Part shown: in pieces, positions 34,743 through 42,579 of the stretch
Position numbering within the stretch: the stretch's first letter is position 1
Layout of the letters: every line of letters starts with the position of its first letter
Source: Arthrobacter sp. Edens01
Lineage (GTDB): Bacteria; Actinomycetota; Actinomycetes; Actinomycetales; Micrococcaceae
Assembly: GCF_001307035.1 (NCBI RefSeq)
Contig: NZ_LKIU01000005.1
Span: 1,632,946 to 1,696,945 of the forward strand
Direction of reading: 5' to 3'
DNA length: 64,000 nucleotides
The notes under the pieces: generated by a model
What the model was told of the DNA's origin: nothing
Seen by the model: the letters and a program-made list of their open reading frames with translations, nothing else
Database searches by the model: none
Translations under genes and position numbers: made by a program

Positions 34743-35813
34743 TTACGAAGTGCCGCTGCCCCCTTGGGTTCCCGGACGGTCGTCCGTGCCGGGAAGGCTG
34801 TCGGGGCCATTCGGTTCAACGCTGTCCTCATCCTCGTCTGCGTCCGGGGTTTCACCTTCCGGTTCCCGGCCGCCGTTTCCAACAAGCAGTGCCTCGGTCT
34901 CTTCTTCAGCCTGCGGGCTGGCCAGGTACGCCTCGACGGCGGCACCGAGCTCCTCGGCGTCGGGCAGCTCGTCATTGTCCTTGACCAGCAGCGACCGGCG
35001 GGCCGTGCTGCCGGTGAATTCGTCGTACCGGGTTTCCAGCGTCGCAACCACGCCGCGGACTTCCGCGGAAGCTTCAACCTGTTCGGCAATCTGCTTCTCG
35101 ACTTCCCGTCCTGCTTCCCGCAGACGGTCGGTCGGCAGGACCAGATTAGCCGCAGCACCAAGGTATTCAAGTGCCGCCACGGCAGCCGGAGGGAATTCAG
35201 CGTCGGAAAGGTAATGCGGCACGTGGACCACATGGCCTACGACGTCGACTCCCGCCTCGGAGAGCCGCAGTTCAAGCAGATGGCCCACGGCCGCCTGGAT
35301 CTGGGCAGTCGGCTTCCAGGAGCTGATGCCTTCAATAAGGTCCGGCCTGTTGCCGTGGGCGGTGACGCCAATTGGCCGCGTATGCGGAACCGGCATCGGT
35401 ACCGAATGCACCCAGGCAACCAGCGAAACATCCAGCGCCTGGACAAGCCGCAGCACGGCGGCGGTGAACCGTTCCCACTGGAAATCAGGTTCGAAGCCCG
35501 TCAGGAACAGGAACGGCTCCCCCAGCCCGTCATAGAAGCGGTGCAGCTCGATCCGGGGCGGCTCGTATCCGGTGAAGTGGTCTTCAACGAACGTCAGCTG
35601 CGGACGGCGGGCACGGTAGTCGATGAGCTGGTCGGCATCGAATGTGGCTACCAGATCATGTTCAAGGTTCTCAAAAAGTTCGTCGCGGACCTGGGACACC
35701 ACATGGCCTGCCTCGCCGAAACCCGTGAAGCCGGCAAGCAGCCGCAGCCCGTGAAGTTCGGAGGAGGCGGCCAGTTCCGGATCCAGGTTAAACAGGGTCA
35801 GCGGATCAAGCAT
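34743..35813 (-). CDS. PAC2-family (proteasome-assembly-chaperone-like) protein
   Basis: This 356-aa protein matches the PAC2 family: LLAGFTGFGEAGHVVSQV near residue 25, FDADQLIDYRARRPQLTFVE near 60, FLFLTGFEPDFQWERF near 100, GIPMPVPHTRP-like sequence near 140 and a C-terminal Asp/Glu-rich tail. In actinobacteria these proteins accompany the proteasome or act on their own; the role is not established. The start is ATG 35813 (MLDPLTLFNLD) with GGAAGG upstream; the frame extends 18 codons further without a signal. It is divergent from leucyl aminopeptidase. Confidence 0.85.
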   Translation of the reverse strand: MLDPLTLFNLDPELAASSELHGLRLLAGFTGFGEAGHVVSQVRDELFENLEHDLVATFDADQLIDYRARRPQLTFVEDHFTGYEPPRIELHRFYDGLGEPFLFLTGFEPDFQWERFTAAVLRLVQALDVSLVAWVHSVPMPVPHTRPIGVTAHGNRPDLIEGISSWKPTAQIQAAVGHLLELRLSEAGVDVVGHVVHVPHYLSDAEFPPAAVAALEYLGAAANLVLPTDRLREAGREVEKQIAEQVEASAEVRGVVATLETRYDEFTGSTARRSLLVKDNDELPDAEELGAAVEAYLASPQAEEETEALLVGNGGREPEGETPDADEDEDSVEPNGPDSLPGTDDRPGTQGGSGTS

Positions 35814-36023
35814 GTTGTACCTTCCTGCCACTCGTCCCGTTGGTTTGCGGGTGCGCCTGGAAAACAAAGCGCGAAGTTGTCAATCCCTTACTCAAGGGTA
35901 AACGCCGGGACGGGGCCGATTCATTCCGTGCAGCGCGCATGACGTCGGCACCCCGGACGGCGGAAGAGACTACGATCGATAGAGCAAAGCACCGAGAACA
36001 CACAAACGTGAGGATGAAGCTTC

Positions 36024-37550
36024 GTGAGCAAAGCCAGTGAGCCAGACCTGCAGGTAATCTCCCGGGACGTACGCAAGGTCCAAGCGCAGGCCCTCGTGGT
36101 CGGCGTCGGGCAGAGCCCGGACGGACCGGTACTGGTGGACAGCCCGCTCTCTCAGAAGTCTTCCTCGGCTGTTGCCGGATCCTTTGCCCTGCTGGGTGTC
36201 ACGGGTGCCGCGGACCAGGTTGTCCGCCTTCCCGGCCTCCCGGAACTGGACGCCGAAATGCTGGTTCTGGCAGGACTGGGACCGGTTGCTGCGGGTGAAC
36301 CGCTGAGCACTGAAGCCCTGCGCCGTGCCGCGGGATCCGCTGTCCGCCAGCTGGCCGGGACAGAAACCGTGGCCCTGGCCCTGCCCGCTGCCACAGTGGA
36401 GGACGCCGCTGCCGTCGCCGAAGGCGCCCTGCTTGGTGCCTACAGCTTTACCGAATTCCGCAGCGCCCATTCAGCGAAGGCACCGGCTGCGGTTTCCAGG
36501 ATCACGGTAATCACCAGCACCGCCGGTGAAGCGGAATTGAAGTCCGCCATGGAACGGGCGCAGGTAGTTGCCCGGGCCGTGAACGCCACCCGGACCCTGG
36601 TCAACCAGCCCCCCAGCCACCTGTACCCGGAAACCTTCGCTGCCGCAGCCCGGGAGGCCGCACGGCCGCTGCCGGTCAAAGTCACGGTCTGGGACGAAAA
36701 GAAGCTTGAGCGTGAAGGGTTTGGCGGCATCCTAGGCGTCGGCAAGGGCTCAGCCCGCCCGCCCCGCCTGGTGAAGGTGGAGTACTCCCCCGCCCGCGCC
36801 AAGGCCAAACTGGCCCTGGTGGGCAAGGGAATCACCTTCGATTCCGGCGGAATCTCCCTGAAGCCCGCTGCCGGCATGCAGGCCATGAAGTCTGACATGG
36901 GCGGCGCCGCCGTCGTTCTCAATGCCCTCCTGGCCATCGCCGAGCTGGGCCTGCCCGTAAAGGTGACCGCGTGGCTGTGCCTGGCGGAAAACATGCCCTC
37001 GGGATCCGCCCAGCGGCCTTCAGACGTGCTGACCACCTACGGCGGCCGCACGGTGGAGGTGCTGAACACCGACGCCGAAGGCCGCCTGGTGATGGCTGAC
37101 GGCCTGGCGATCGCCAGCGAAGAGGAACCAGACGTGATCATCGACGTCGCCACCCTCACCGGCGCCCAGATGGTCGCACTGGGCAACCGTGTTTCCGCCG
37201 TCATGGGCGAAGACGGGGTCCGCGACGCCGTTAAGGCAGCCGCAGACCGCGCCGGAGAACTGTTCTGGCCCATGCCGCTGCCCGAAGAACTGCGTGCCAG
37301 CCTGGATTCGCCCACCGCGGACCTTGCCAACATCGGTGAGCGCTTCGGCGGCATGATGACCGCAGCGGTGTTCCTGCGCGAGTTCGTTGGAGAGGTCGAC
37401 GGCGTGAAGATCCCGTGGGCCCACCTGGACATCGCCGGGCCCGCATTCAACGAAGGCGCCCCGTACGGCTACACGCCCAAGGAAGGAACGGGCGTCGCAG
37501 TGCGGACCCTGGTCTCCTACGCCGAGGACGTCCTCGCCCGGGCGGTATAG
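36024..37550 (+). CDS. pepA: Leucyl aminopeptidase (M17)
   Basis: This 508-aa cytosolic enzyme releases N-terminal amino acids from peptides and uses two metal ions. Characteristic sequences are GKGITFDSGGISLKPAAGMQAMKSD at about 271-295 and the M17 signature NTDAEGRL at 348-355 (metal ligands Asp350 and Glu352). The N-terminal domain (1-180) is the usual alpha/beta regulatory region. The GTG at 36024 has GAGGA 9 nt upstream. The gap to the divergent PAC2 gene (210 bp) contains a possible -10 TACGAT at 35970-35975. Confidence 0.95.
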   Translation: MSKASEPDLQVISRDVRKVQAQALVVGVGQSPDGPVLVDSPLSQKSSSAVAGSFALLGVTGAADQVVRLPGLPELDAEMLVLAGLGPVAAGEPLSTEALRRAAGSAVRQLAGTETVALALPAATVEDAAAVAEGALLGAYSFTEFRSAHSAKAPAAVSRITVITSTAGEAELKSAMERAQVVARAVNATRTLVNQPPSHLYPETFAAAAREAARPLPVKVTVWDEKKLEREGFGGILGVGKGSARPPRLVKVEYSPARAKAKLALVGKGITFDSGGISLKPAAGMQAMKSDMGGAAVVLNALLAIAELGLPVKVTAWLCLAENMPSGSAQRPSDVLTTYGGRTVEVLNTDAEGRLVMADGLAIASEEEPDVIIDVATLTGAQMVALGNRVSAVMGEDGVRDAVKAAADRAGELFWPMPLPEELRASLDSPTADLANIGERFGGMMTAAVFLREFVGEVDGVKIPWAHLDIAGPAFNEGAPYGYTPKEGTGVAVRTLVSYAEDVLARAV

Positions 37551-37744
37551 CACCGCCTCATGTTTCGCGTGCAACTTAGAAGGGCAATTGTTGCGCGTGT
37601 TTCTGGTTACATTCGCCTTCCGGCCCACTTCACCGAGTGGATGCCGGGGAAACTGGGCGATAGTGTGAAACCTATTCACAACCGCCCGAATCACTAACCG
37701 ACGCGCCATCAGTGCGTCAACAGATTACGCGAGGGAGCGTCCAC
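37551..37744 (+). promoter_or_regulatory. lpdA upstream region
   Basis: This 194-bp region separates pepA from lpdA. It contains TAGTGT (37661-37666), a possible -10, overlapping the 17-bp inverted repeat at 37664-37680. GGGAG (37734-37738) is the ribosome binding site for GTG 37745. Confidence 0.5.
37664..37680. promoter_or_regulatory. Perfect 17-bp inverted repeat upstream of lpdA
   Basis: TGTGAA-ACCTA-TTCACA has perfect 6-bp arms. It looks like a CRP-type TGTGA...TCACA site, but the centre is N7 rather than the N6 of known CRP/GlxR sites. It overlaps a candidate -10, which suggests a repressor operator. Confidence 0.6.
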
Positions 37745-39127
37745 GTGGCCGAAGAGGCAACTGCGCAAGAGTTCGACATCCTGATCCTCGGTGGAGGAAG
37801 CGGCGGCTACGCCGCAGCACTCCGCTCCGTGGAACTGGGCTTTTCCGTTGGGCTGATCGAAAAGGGGAAGCTGGGCGGCACCTGCCTGCACAACGGCTGC
37901 ATCCCCACCAAGGCACTGCTGCACTCGGCTGAAATCGCCGAAAACGCCAAGACGGCGGAGAAGTACGGCATCAAGGCCACCTTCGACTCCGTGGACATGA
38001 ACGCGGTCAACTCCTACAAGGACAACATCATTGCGGGCAAGTTCCGCGGCCTCCAGGGCCTGATCAAGTCCAAGGGCATCACCGTGATCGAGGGCGAAGG
38101 CCGGCTGACCAGCGAGAAGACCATTGAGGTCAACGGCCGCACGTACACCGGATCCAACATCATCCTGGCCACCGGCTCCTACTCCCGGTCACTCCCGGGC
38201 CTGGAAATCGGCGGACGCGTCATCACCTCCGACCAGGCGCTGACCCTGGACTACGTTCCCAAGAGCGCCGTGATCCTCGGCGGCGGCGTGATCGGCGTCG
38301 AGTTCGCATCCGTGTGGAACTCCTTTGGCGTGGACGTCACGATCGTGGAGGGCCTGCCCTCGCTGGTTCCCAACGAAGACGCTTCCATCATCAAGAACCT
38401 GGAACGCGCCTACAAGAAGCGCGGCATCAAGTTCAGCACCGGCATCTTCTTCGAGAAGGTGGAACAGAATGACGACGGCGTTGTTGTCACCCTCGCTGAC
38501 GGCAAGACCTTCGAAGCTGAACTGCTGCTCGTAGCAGTCGGCCGCGGACCGGTCACGGCGAACCTCGGCTACGAGGAAGCGGGCCTGACCATGGACCGCG
38601 GCTTCGTCATCACCAATGAGCGCCTGCACACCGGCGTCGGCAACGTTTACGCCGTCGGCGACATTGTTCCCGGCCTGCAGCTGGCCCACCGCGGCTTCCA
38701 GCAGGGCATCTTCGTCGCCGAGGAAATCGCCGGCCTGAAGCCCGTTGTCGTCGAGGACGTCAACATCCCGAAGGTCACCTACTGCGAACCTGAGATCGCC
38801 TCCGTTGGCCTGACCGAGGCCAAGGCCAAGGAAAAGCTCGGCGCAGAGAACGTCCAGGTCCAGGAATACAACCTTGCCGGCAACGGCAAGACCTCCATCC
38901 TGGGCAGCTCCGGCCTGATCAAGATGGTGCGTGAGAAGGACGGCCCCATCATTGGCGTCCACATGATCGGCGGCCGCATCGGCGAGCAGATCGGTGAAGC
39001 ACAGCTGATCGTCAACTGGGAGGCCTACCCCGAAGACCTGGCCGGCCTGCTGCACGCGCACCCCACGCAGAACGAAGCCCTCGGCGAGGCTGCCATGGCC
39101 CTGGCCGGCAAGCCGCTGCACGGCTAA
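37745..39127 (+). CDS. lpdA: Dihydrolipoyl dehydrogenase (E3)
   Basis: This 460-aa flavoenzyme reoxidises the lipoyl groups of the 2-oxoacid dehydrogenase complexes. Key sequences are the FAD site GGGSGGYAA (16-24), the redox disulfide GGTCLHNGCIPTK (Cys47-Cys52), an NAD site GGGVIGVEFASVW and the His-Glu pair HAHPTQNEALGEAAM near the C-terminus. GTG 37745 is preferred because GGGAG lies 6 nt before it; a GTG at 37712 would add 11 residues with no ribosome binding site. It lies upstream of the E2 gene sucB. Confidence 0.96.
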   Translation: MAEEATAQEFDILILGGGSGGYAAALRSVELGFSVGLIEKGKLGGTCLHNGCIPTKALLHSAEIAENAKTAEKYGIKATFDSVDMNAVNSYKDNIIAGKFRGLQGLIKSKGITVIEGEGRLTSEKTIEVNGRTYTGSNIILATGSYSRSLPGLEIGGRVITSDQALTLDYVPKSAVILGGGVIGVEFASVWNSFGVDVTIVEGLPSLVPNEDASIIKNLERAYKKRGIKFSTGIFFEKVEQNDDGVVVTLADGKTFEAELLLVAVGRGPVTANLGYEEAGLTMDRGFVITNERLHTGVGNVYAVGDIVPGLQLAHRGFQQGIFVAEEIAGLKPVVVEDVNIPKVTYCEPEIASVGLTEAKAKEKLGAENVQVQEYNLAGNGKTSILGSSGLIKMVREKDGPIIGVHMIGGRIGEQIGEAQLIVNWEAYPEDLAGLLHAHPTQNEALGEAAMALAGKPLHG

Positions 39128-39154
39128 GAGGCCCACAGCAACAGTTTTTCCCTG

Positions 39155-39185
39155 GTGCACCCGGCGCCATAGCTGCCGGGTGCAC
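39155..39185 (+). other. Stem-loop between lpdA and sucB
   Basis: A perfect 11-bp stem (GTGCACCCGGC at 39155-39165 with GCCGGGTGCAC at 39175-39185) closes a 9-nt loop. No T-run follows on the plus strand, so it may be an RNA-stability or attenuation element rather than a terminator. Confidence 0.55.
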
Positions 39186-39254
39186 TAGGCTTCAAACCAA
39201 CCAGCACCAGCGGTACGGCTGGTCAGAGAACTAACAAGGAGAAACGGGGACAAT

Positions 39255-40988
39255 ATGTCTGAAACCGTGAACTTACCCGCCCTTGGTGAGAGCGTCACCG
39301 AAGGCACCGTTACCCGCTGGCTGAAGCAGGTAGGCGATACCGTCGCCGTTGACGAGCCCCTGCTCGAAGTGTCCACCGACAAGGTCGACACTGAAATTCC
39401 TTCGCCGGTAGCCGGCGTCATCGAGGAAATCCTCGTAGCTGAAGATGAGACCGCTGAAGTTGGCGAAGCGCTGGTGCGCATCGGCGACGGCTCCGGTTCC
39501 TCCTCCGATTCCGATTCCCCGGAACCGGCGCAGGAAGAAGCAGCCGCCGAAGAAGCTCCGGAACCCGAAGCCAAGGAGGAAGCACCCGCTGCCGAGGAAG
39601 CCCCCGCTGAGGACTCCGGCTCCGGCGATTCCGGTGACAGCACCGAGGTCACACTTCCGGCACTGGGCGAAAGCGTCACCGAAGGCACCGTCACCCGCTG
39701 GCTGAAGTCCGTGGGCGACGACGTAGCCGTTGACGAGCCCCTGCTTGAGGTCTCCACTGACAAGGTAGACACTGAGATCCCGTCCCCCGTGGCCGGCAAG
39801 CTCCTGGAGATCAAGGTCAACGAAGACGAGACCGCAGAGGTCGGATCCGTCCTGGCCGTCATCGGTTCCGGCTCCGCTGCCCCCTCAAAGGCAGAACCGA
39901 AGGAAGCCGAGCCTGTCGCTGCCGCGCCGTCGACCGAGCGTGAAGAGCCCGTAGCCGAGCCCAAGCAGGAGGCTCCGAAGGAAGAGGCTCCGAAGGAAGA
40001 GGCTCCGAAGCAGGAAGCCCCCAAGCAGGAAGCCGACAAGGAAGAGTCCGGCTCCGGCACTTACGTCACTCCGCTGGTCCGCAAGCTGGCCAACGAGCAC
40101 GGCGTGGACCTCTCCACGGTCAAGGGCACCGGAGTTGCCGGACGCATCCGCAAGCAGGACGTCCTGGCAGCAGCCGAATCGGCCAAGGCAGAGGAACCGG
40201 CAGCAGCAGCGCCGTCGTCGTCTGACAAGGCTGCTCCGGCCAAGATCAGCGAGGAAAGCGCCAAGCTGCGCGGCACCACGGTCAAGGCACCGCGGATCCG
40301 CCAGACCATTGCCCGCCGCATGAAGGAGTCCCTGGACACCTCGGCACAGCTGACGCAGGTCCAGGAAGTGGACATGACCCGCATCGCCACGATGCGGCAG
40401 AAGGCCAAGGCAGGCTTCAAGGAGCAGAACGGTGCAAACCTGACGTTCCTGCCCTTCATCGCCAAGGCAGTGGTTGAGGCACTCAAGGCGCACCCGAAGC
40501 TGAACGCCTCCTACGACAGCGAATCGCAGGAGATCACTTACCACGACGCCGAGCACCTGGCGATCGCCGTTGATACTGAAAAGGGCCTGCTCGTTCCGGT
40601 CATCAACGACGCCGGCGACCTTAACCTCGCCGGTCTGGCCAAGCGCATTGCCGATGTCGGAGCACGTACCCGCAGCGGCAAGATCGGTCCGGATGAGCTC
40701 TCCGGCGGCACCTTCACGATCACGAACATCGGCAGCGTCGGAGCACTCTTCGACACCCCGATCATCAACCAGCCCCAGGTTGGAATCCTGGGCACCGGTG
40801 CGATCGTGAAGCGCCCCGTGGTCCGTACGGATGAGGACGGCAATGACACCATTGCCATCCGGTCCATGATGTACCTCTCGCTGACGTACGACCACCGCCT
40901 GGTGGACGGCGCCGATGCCGGCCGTTTCCTTCAGACCCTGAAGGCACGACTGGAAGAAGGCAGCTTCGAAGCCGATCTGGGCCTCTAA
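39255..40988 (+). CDS. sucB: 2-oxo acid dehydrogenase E2 (dihydrolipoyl succinyl/acyltransferase) with two lipoyl domains
   Basis: The protein is 577 aa. Two lipoyl domains are lipoylated on Lys43 and Lys170 ([15 protein letters not shown] in both). A repeat-rich linker of EAPK(E/Q) units leads to the E3-binding domain ([20 protein letters not shown], about 275-310) and the catalytic acyltransferase domain (from about 350), with His547 and Asp551 in YDHRLVDG. The duplicate lipoyl modules are almost identical. SucB of the 2-oxoglutarate dehydrogenase is the likely name, but pyruvate and branched-chain E2 are similar, so the substrate is inferred. AAGGAG precedes the ATG. No E1 gene is in view. 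Confidence 0.9.
   Translation: MSETVNLPALGESVTEGTVTRWLKQVGDTVAVDEPLLEVSTDKVDTEIPSPVAGVIEEILVAEDETAEVGEALVRIGDGSGSSSDSDSPEPAQEEAAAEEAPEPEAKEEAPAAEEAPAEDSGSGDSGDSTEVTLPALGESVTEGTVTRWLKSVGDDVAVDEPLLEVSTDKVDTEIPSPVAGKLLEIKVNEDETAEVGSVLAVIGSGSAAPSKAEPKEAEPVAAAPSTEREEPVAEPKQEAPKEEAPKEEAPKQEAPKQEADKEESGSGTYVTPLVRKLANEHGVDLSTVKGTGVAGRIRKQDVLAAAESAKAEEPAAAAPSSSDKAAPAKISEESAKLRGTTVKAPRIRQTIARRMKESLDTSAQLTQVQEVDMTRIATMRQKAKAGFKEQNGANLTFLPFIAKAVVEALKAHPKLNASYDSESQEITYHDAEHLAIAVDTEKGLLVPVINDAGDLNLAGLAKRIADVGARTRSGKIGPDELSGGTFTITNIGSVGALFDTPIINQPQVGILGTGAIVKRPVVRTDEDGNDTIAIRSMMYLSLTYDHRLVDGADAGRFLQTLKARLEEGSFEADLGL
39969..40043 (+). repeat. 15-bp tandem repeat in the sucB linker
   Basis: Five units of the 15-bp codon group GAGGCTCCGAAGGAA (with some substitutions) encode E-A-P-K-(E/Q) repeats between the lipoyl and E3-binding domains. 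This is a typical flexible linker that can change length by slippage. Confidence 0.85.
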
Positions 40989-41007
40989 GCGCTAAAGCAC
41001 GCGGACA

Positions 41008-41036
41008 GGCGGGCGTCCCCTCAGGGGGCGTCCGCC
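41008..41036 (+). terminator. Possible terminator after sucB
   Basis: GGCGGGCGTCCCC (41008-41020) pairs imperfectly with GGGGGCGTCCGCC (41024-41036) around a TCA loop. Only a short TT follows, so its strength is doubtful. Confidence 0.4.
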
Positions 41037-41066
41037 TTCGCATTATGTGGCCCCCGGCATGGGAAT

Positions 41067-41083
41067 TTCTACCCGTTGTAGAA
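41067..41083. promoter_or_regulatory. TTCTAC-N5-GTAGAA inverted repeat, distal copy (same family as the cydA-blaI copies)
   Basis: Arms TTCTAC and GTAGAA with centre CCGTT exactly match the repeats at 25758-25831. It lies 53 bp upstream of the start of the small membrane protein gene, and 40 bp before its candidate -10. Confidence 0.75.
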
Positions 41084-41122
41084 TAGTTACCGGAATAATT
41101 ACGCACCCTGACATAGTGTCGG

Positions 41123-41128
41123 TAAGAT
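41123..41128 (+). promoter_or_regulatory. Candidate -10 of the small membrane protein gene
   Basis: TAAGAT ends 7 nt before the ATG at 41136, the leaderless arrangement. A GAAAG between them could alternatively be a weak ribosome binding site. Confidence 0.5.
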
Positions 41129-41135
41129 CGAAAGC

Positions 41136-41483
41136 ATGGACTTCCTTCACAGCTTCCTTGTCTTCCTCCACATCCTCGGAGCCGGCATCATCGTCGGCAT
41201 CTGGGTTGCCAAGATCAAGAACCCCACCGTGATGCCCGGCCAGTTCCACGCCGCACTGCTGCAGCTGGTGACCGGCATCCTGCTGGTGGGCGTCAACGAG
41301 ATGGGCGACGGCGATGTCAACCACATCAAGATTGCGGTCAAGCTCGCCATCGCACTGGTCATCGCCGTCATGGCCTTCATCGGCCAGCGCAAGTACAAGA
41401 AGGACCAGCCTGTTTCCGGTGTCCTGGCAAACGGCGTGGGCATCCTTACCGTGGTGAATGTGGCCCTGGCCACCATGTGGTAA
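41136..41483 (+). CDS. Small four-helix membrane protein of unknown function
   Basis: This 115-aa protein is almost wholly hydrophobic, with four predicted membrane helices (about 5-25, 38-56, 63-83 and 95-113). It begins MDFLHSFLVFLHILGAGIIV, and a short positively charged loop KYKKDQ separates the last two helices. I do not recognise a characterised family. The two N-terminal histidines at helix 1 (His5, His12) and His38 could hold a metal or heme, but this is speculation. An operator identical in pattern to those of cydA and blaI lies upstream, which ties it to the BlaI-type regulon. A terminator follows at 41520. Confidence 0.75.
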   Translation: MDFLHSFLVFLHILGAGIIVGIWVAKIKNPTVMPGQFHAALLQLVTGILLVGVNEMGDGDVNHIKIAVKLAIALVIAVMAFIGQRKYKKDQPVSGVLANGVGILTVVNVALATMW

Positions 41484-41519
41484 CCAACCCCTAAGAGCGG
41501 CAAGCGGTTCAGCCGCCCG

Positions 41520-41556
41520 GTTCCTCCCCTTCGTTTCGGAGGGGAGGAACTTTTTT
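41520..41556 (+). terminator. Intrinsic terminator after the small membrane protein gene
   Basis: A 14-bp stem with one G.U pair (GTTCCTCCCCTTCG at 41520-41533 with 41537-41550), a TTT loop and a run of six T at 41551-41556. Confidence 0.9.
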
Positions 41557-41679
41557 GTGCCTCTGCCCAGGGAGCCACCGGAACGCAGCAGGTCTGGCAG
41601 CAGGGCTCCGGGCCTGCAAGGATTGCGTCAGCAGCCCGGGCAGCCGCCCCGGCGCCACCTGTGAATAAGGAGAGCTTCC

Positions 41680-42108
41680 ATGGCTACTGTCCGTTCAGCA
41701 CACACCGTCTGGAACGGGGACCTGTTCCACGGCAAGGGTGAAGTCACCCTGGACTCCTCCGACCTCGGCACATTCGATGTCACATGGAAGGCACGCGCGG
41801 AAGAAGCCGAAGGGCGGACCAGCCCGGAGGAACTGATCGCTGCAGCACACTCGGCCTGCTTCTCCATGGCCTTCAGCAATGCCCTCGCGGAGGCAGGAAA
41901 GACGGCAGAACGCATCGAAACTGCCGCCGAGGTCTCCTTCGTTCCCGGCACCGGAATCACCGGCAGCCATTTGCGGGTCAACGCCGTGGTGCCGGATCTG
42001 ACCGCCGAGGAATTTACCGATATTGCCGAGTCCGCGAAGACCGGCTGTCCGGTATCCCAGGCACTATCCGGTATCACCATCACCATGGATGCGACGCTGG
42101 AAACCTAG
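41680..42108 (+). CDS. OsmC/Ohr-family peroxiredoxin
   Basis: This 142-aa thiol peroxidase family member has the two conserved cysteines in AAHSACFSMAF (Cys60, peroxidatic) and AKTGCPVSQAL (Cys123, resolving). This is the OsmC branch, which acts on organic hydroperoxides. The start is ATG 41680 with AAGGAGAGC upstream. It stands alone between terminators, so it is probably a single-gene unit. The urease genes begin 164 bp later. Confidence 0.9.
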   Translation: MATVRSAHTVWNGDLFHGKGEVTLDSSDLGTFDVTWKARAEEAEGRTSPEELIAAAHSACFSMAFSNALAEAGKTAERIETAAEVSFVPGTGITGSHLRVNAVVPDLTAEEFTDIAESAKTGCPVSQALSGITITMDATLET

Positions 42109-42130
42109 GTTCCCCACGCCGCCAGGACAA

Positions 42131-42163
42131 AAAGGACCTCTCCCCCGCCGGGAGAGGTCCTTT
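42131..42163 (+). terminator. Intrinsic terminator after the OsmC gene
   Basis: A 14-bp stem (AAAGGACCTCTCCC at 42131-42144 with 42150-42163), a CCGCC loop and TTT at the end. It isolates the OsmC gene from the urease operon. Confidence 0.8.
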
Positions 42164-42272
42164 GGGGTATTGCCCGCCAATGCGGGCGCGTACTCTCCCT
42201 TACAAGCGAGCTTGGCCCGGGGGCCAAGGGAGCGGTTTCGAAACGACCGCAACTGCGTCTGAAGGTGAAGAT
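42164..42272 (+). promoter_or_regulatory. Urease operon promoter region
   Basis: A weak TTGCCC/TACTCT pair (42170-42175 and 42191-42196, 15-bp gap) and a hairpin CTTGGCC-CCGG-GGCCAAG (42211-42228) precede a perfect 10-bp palindrome GTTTCGAAAC at 42235-42244. GAAGGTGAAG before the ATG is the ribosome binding site. GTTTC/GAAAC could be half of a nitrogen-regulator site, but a full GlnR box is not visible. Confidence 0.4.
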
Positions 42273-42578
42273 ATGAACCTCACGCCAAAAGAAATCGACA
42301 AACTCTATGTCTACCAAGTGGCCGAGCTGGCCCGCAGGCGGCGGGACCGGGGAACCAAACTCAACGTCAGCGAAGCCATCGCCCTGATCTGCGAGGCAAT
42401 CCTGGAAGGCGCTAGGGACGGCAAAACGGTCGCTGAAGTGATGGAGCTTGGAAAGCACATCGTTTCCGAGAGCCAGTGCATGGACGGCGTCCGCGAGCGG
42501 CTGCCCCTGCTGCAGGTCGAAGCAACGTTCGTCGACGGCAGCAAGCTGGTCTCCTGCCACGATCCGATCGGGGTGTGA
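42273..42578 (+). CDS. ureA: Urease gamma subunit
   Basis: This 101-aa small subunit of the nickel enzyme urease has the typical size and sequence: MNLTPKEIDKLYVYQVAELA, LNVSEAIALICEAILEGARDGK, then GVRERLPLLQVEATFVDGSKLVS ending HDPIGV. It is the first gene of the operon ureA-cbiX-like-ureB-ureC-ureF-ureG-ureD-nickel transporter-urea transporter. The stop is followed after 1 nt by the start of the CbiX-like gene, which is inserted between ureA and ureB. Confidence 0.95.
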   Translation: MNLTPKEIDKLYVYQVAELARRRRDRGTKLNVSEAIALICEAILEGARDGKTVAEVMELGKHIVSESQCMDGVRERLPLLQVEATFVDGSKLVSCHDPIGV

Positions 42579-42579
42579 C

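Noticed and set aside
33888-35942. 684-codon plus-strand frame across the MFS and PAC2 genes
   Set aside because: It runs antisense to two genes with clear family matches; GC-rich third positions keep the opposite strand free of stops.
37664-37680. Calling the lpdA repeat a CRP/GlxR site
   Set aside because: The centre between TGTGA and TCACA is 7 bp, not the 6 bp of characterised sites, so it is reported only as an inverted repeat.
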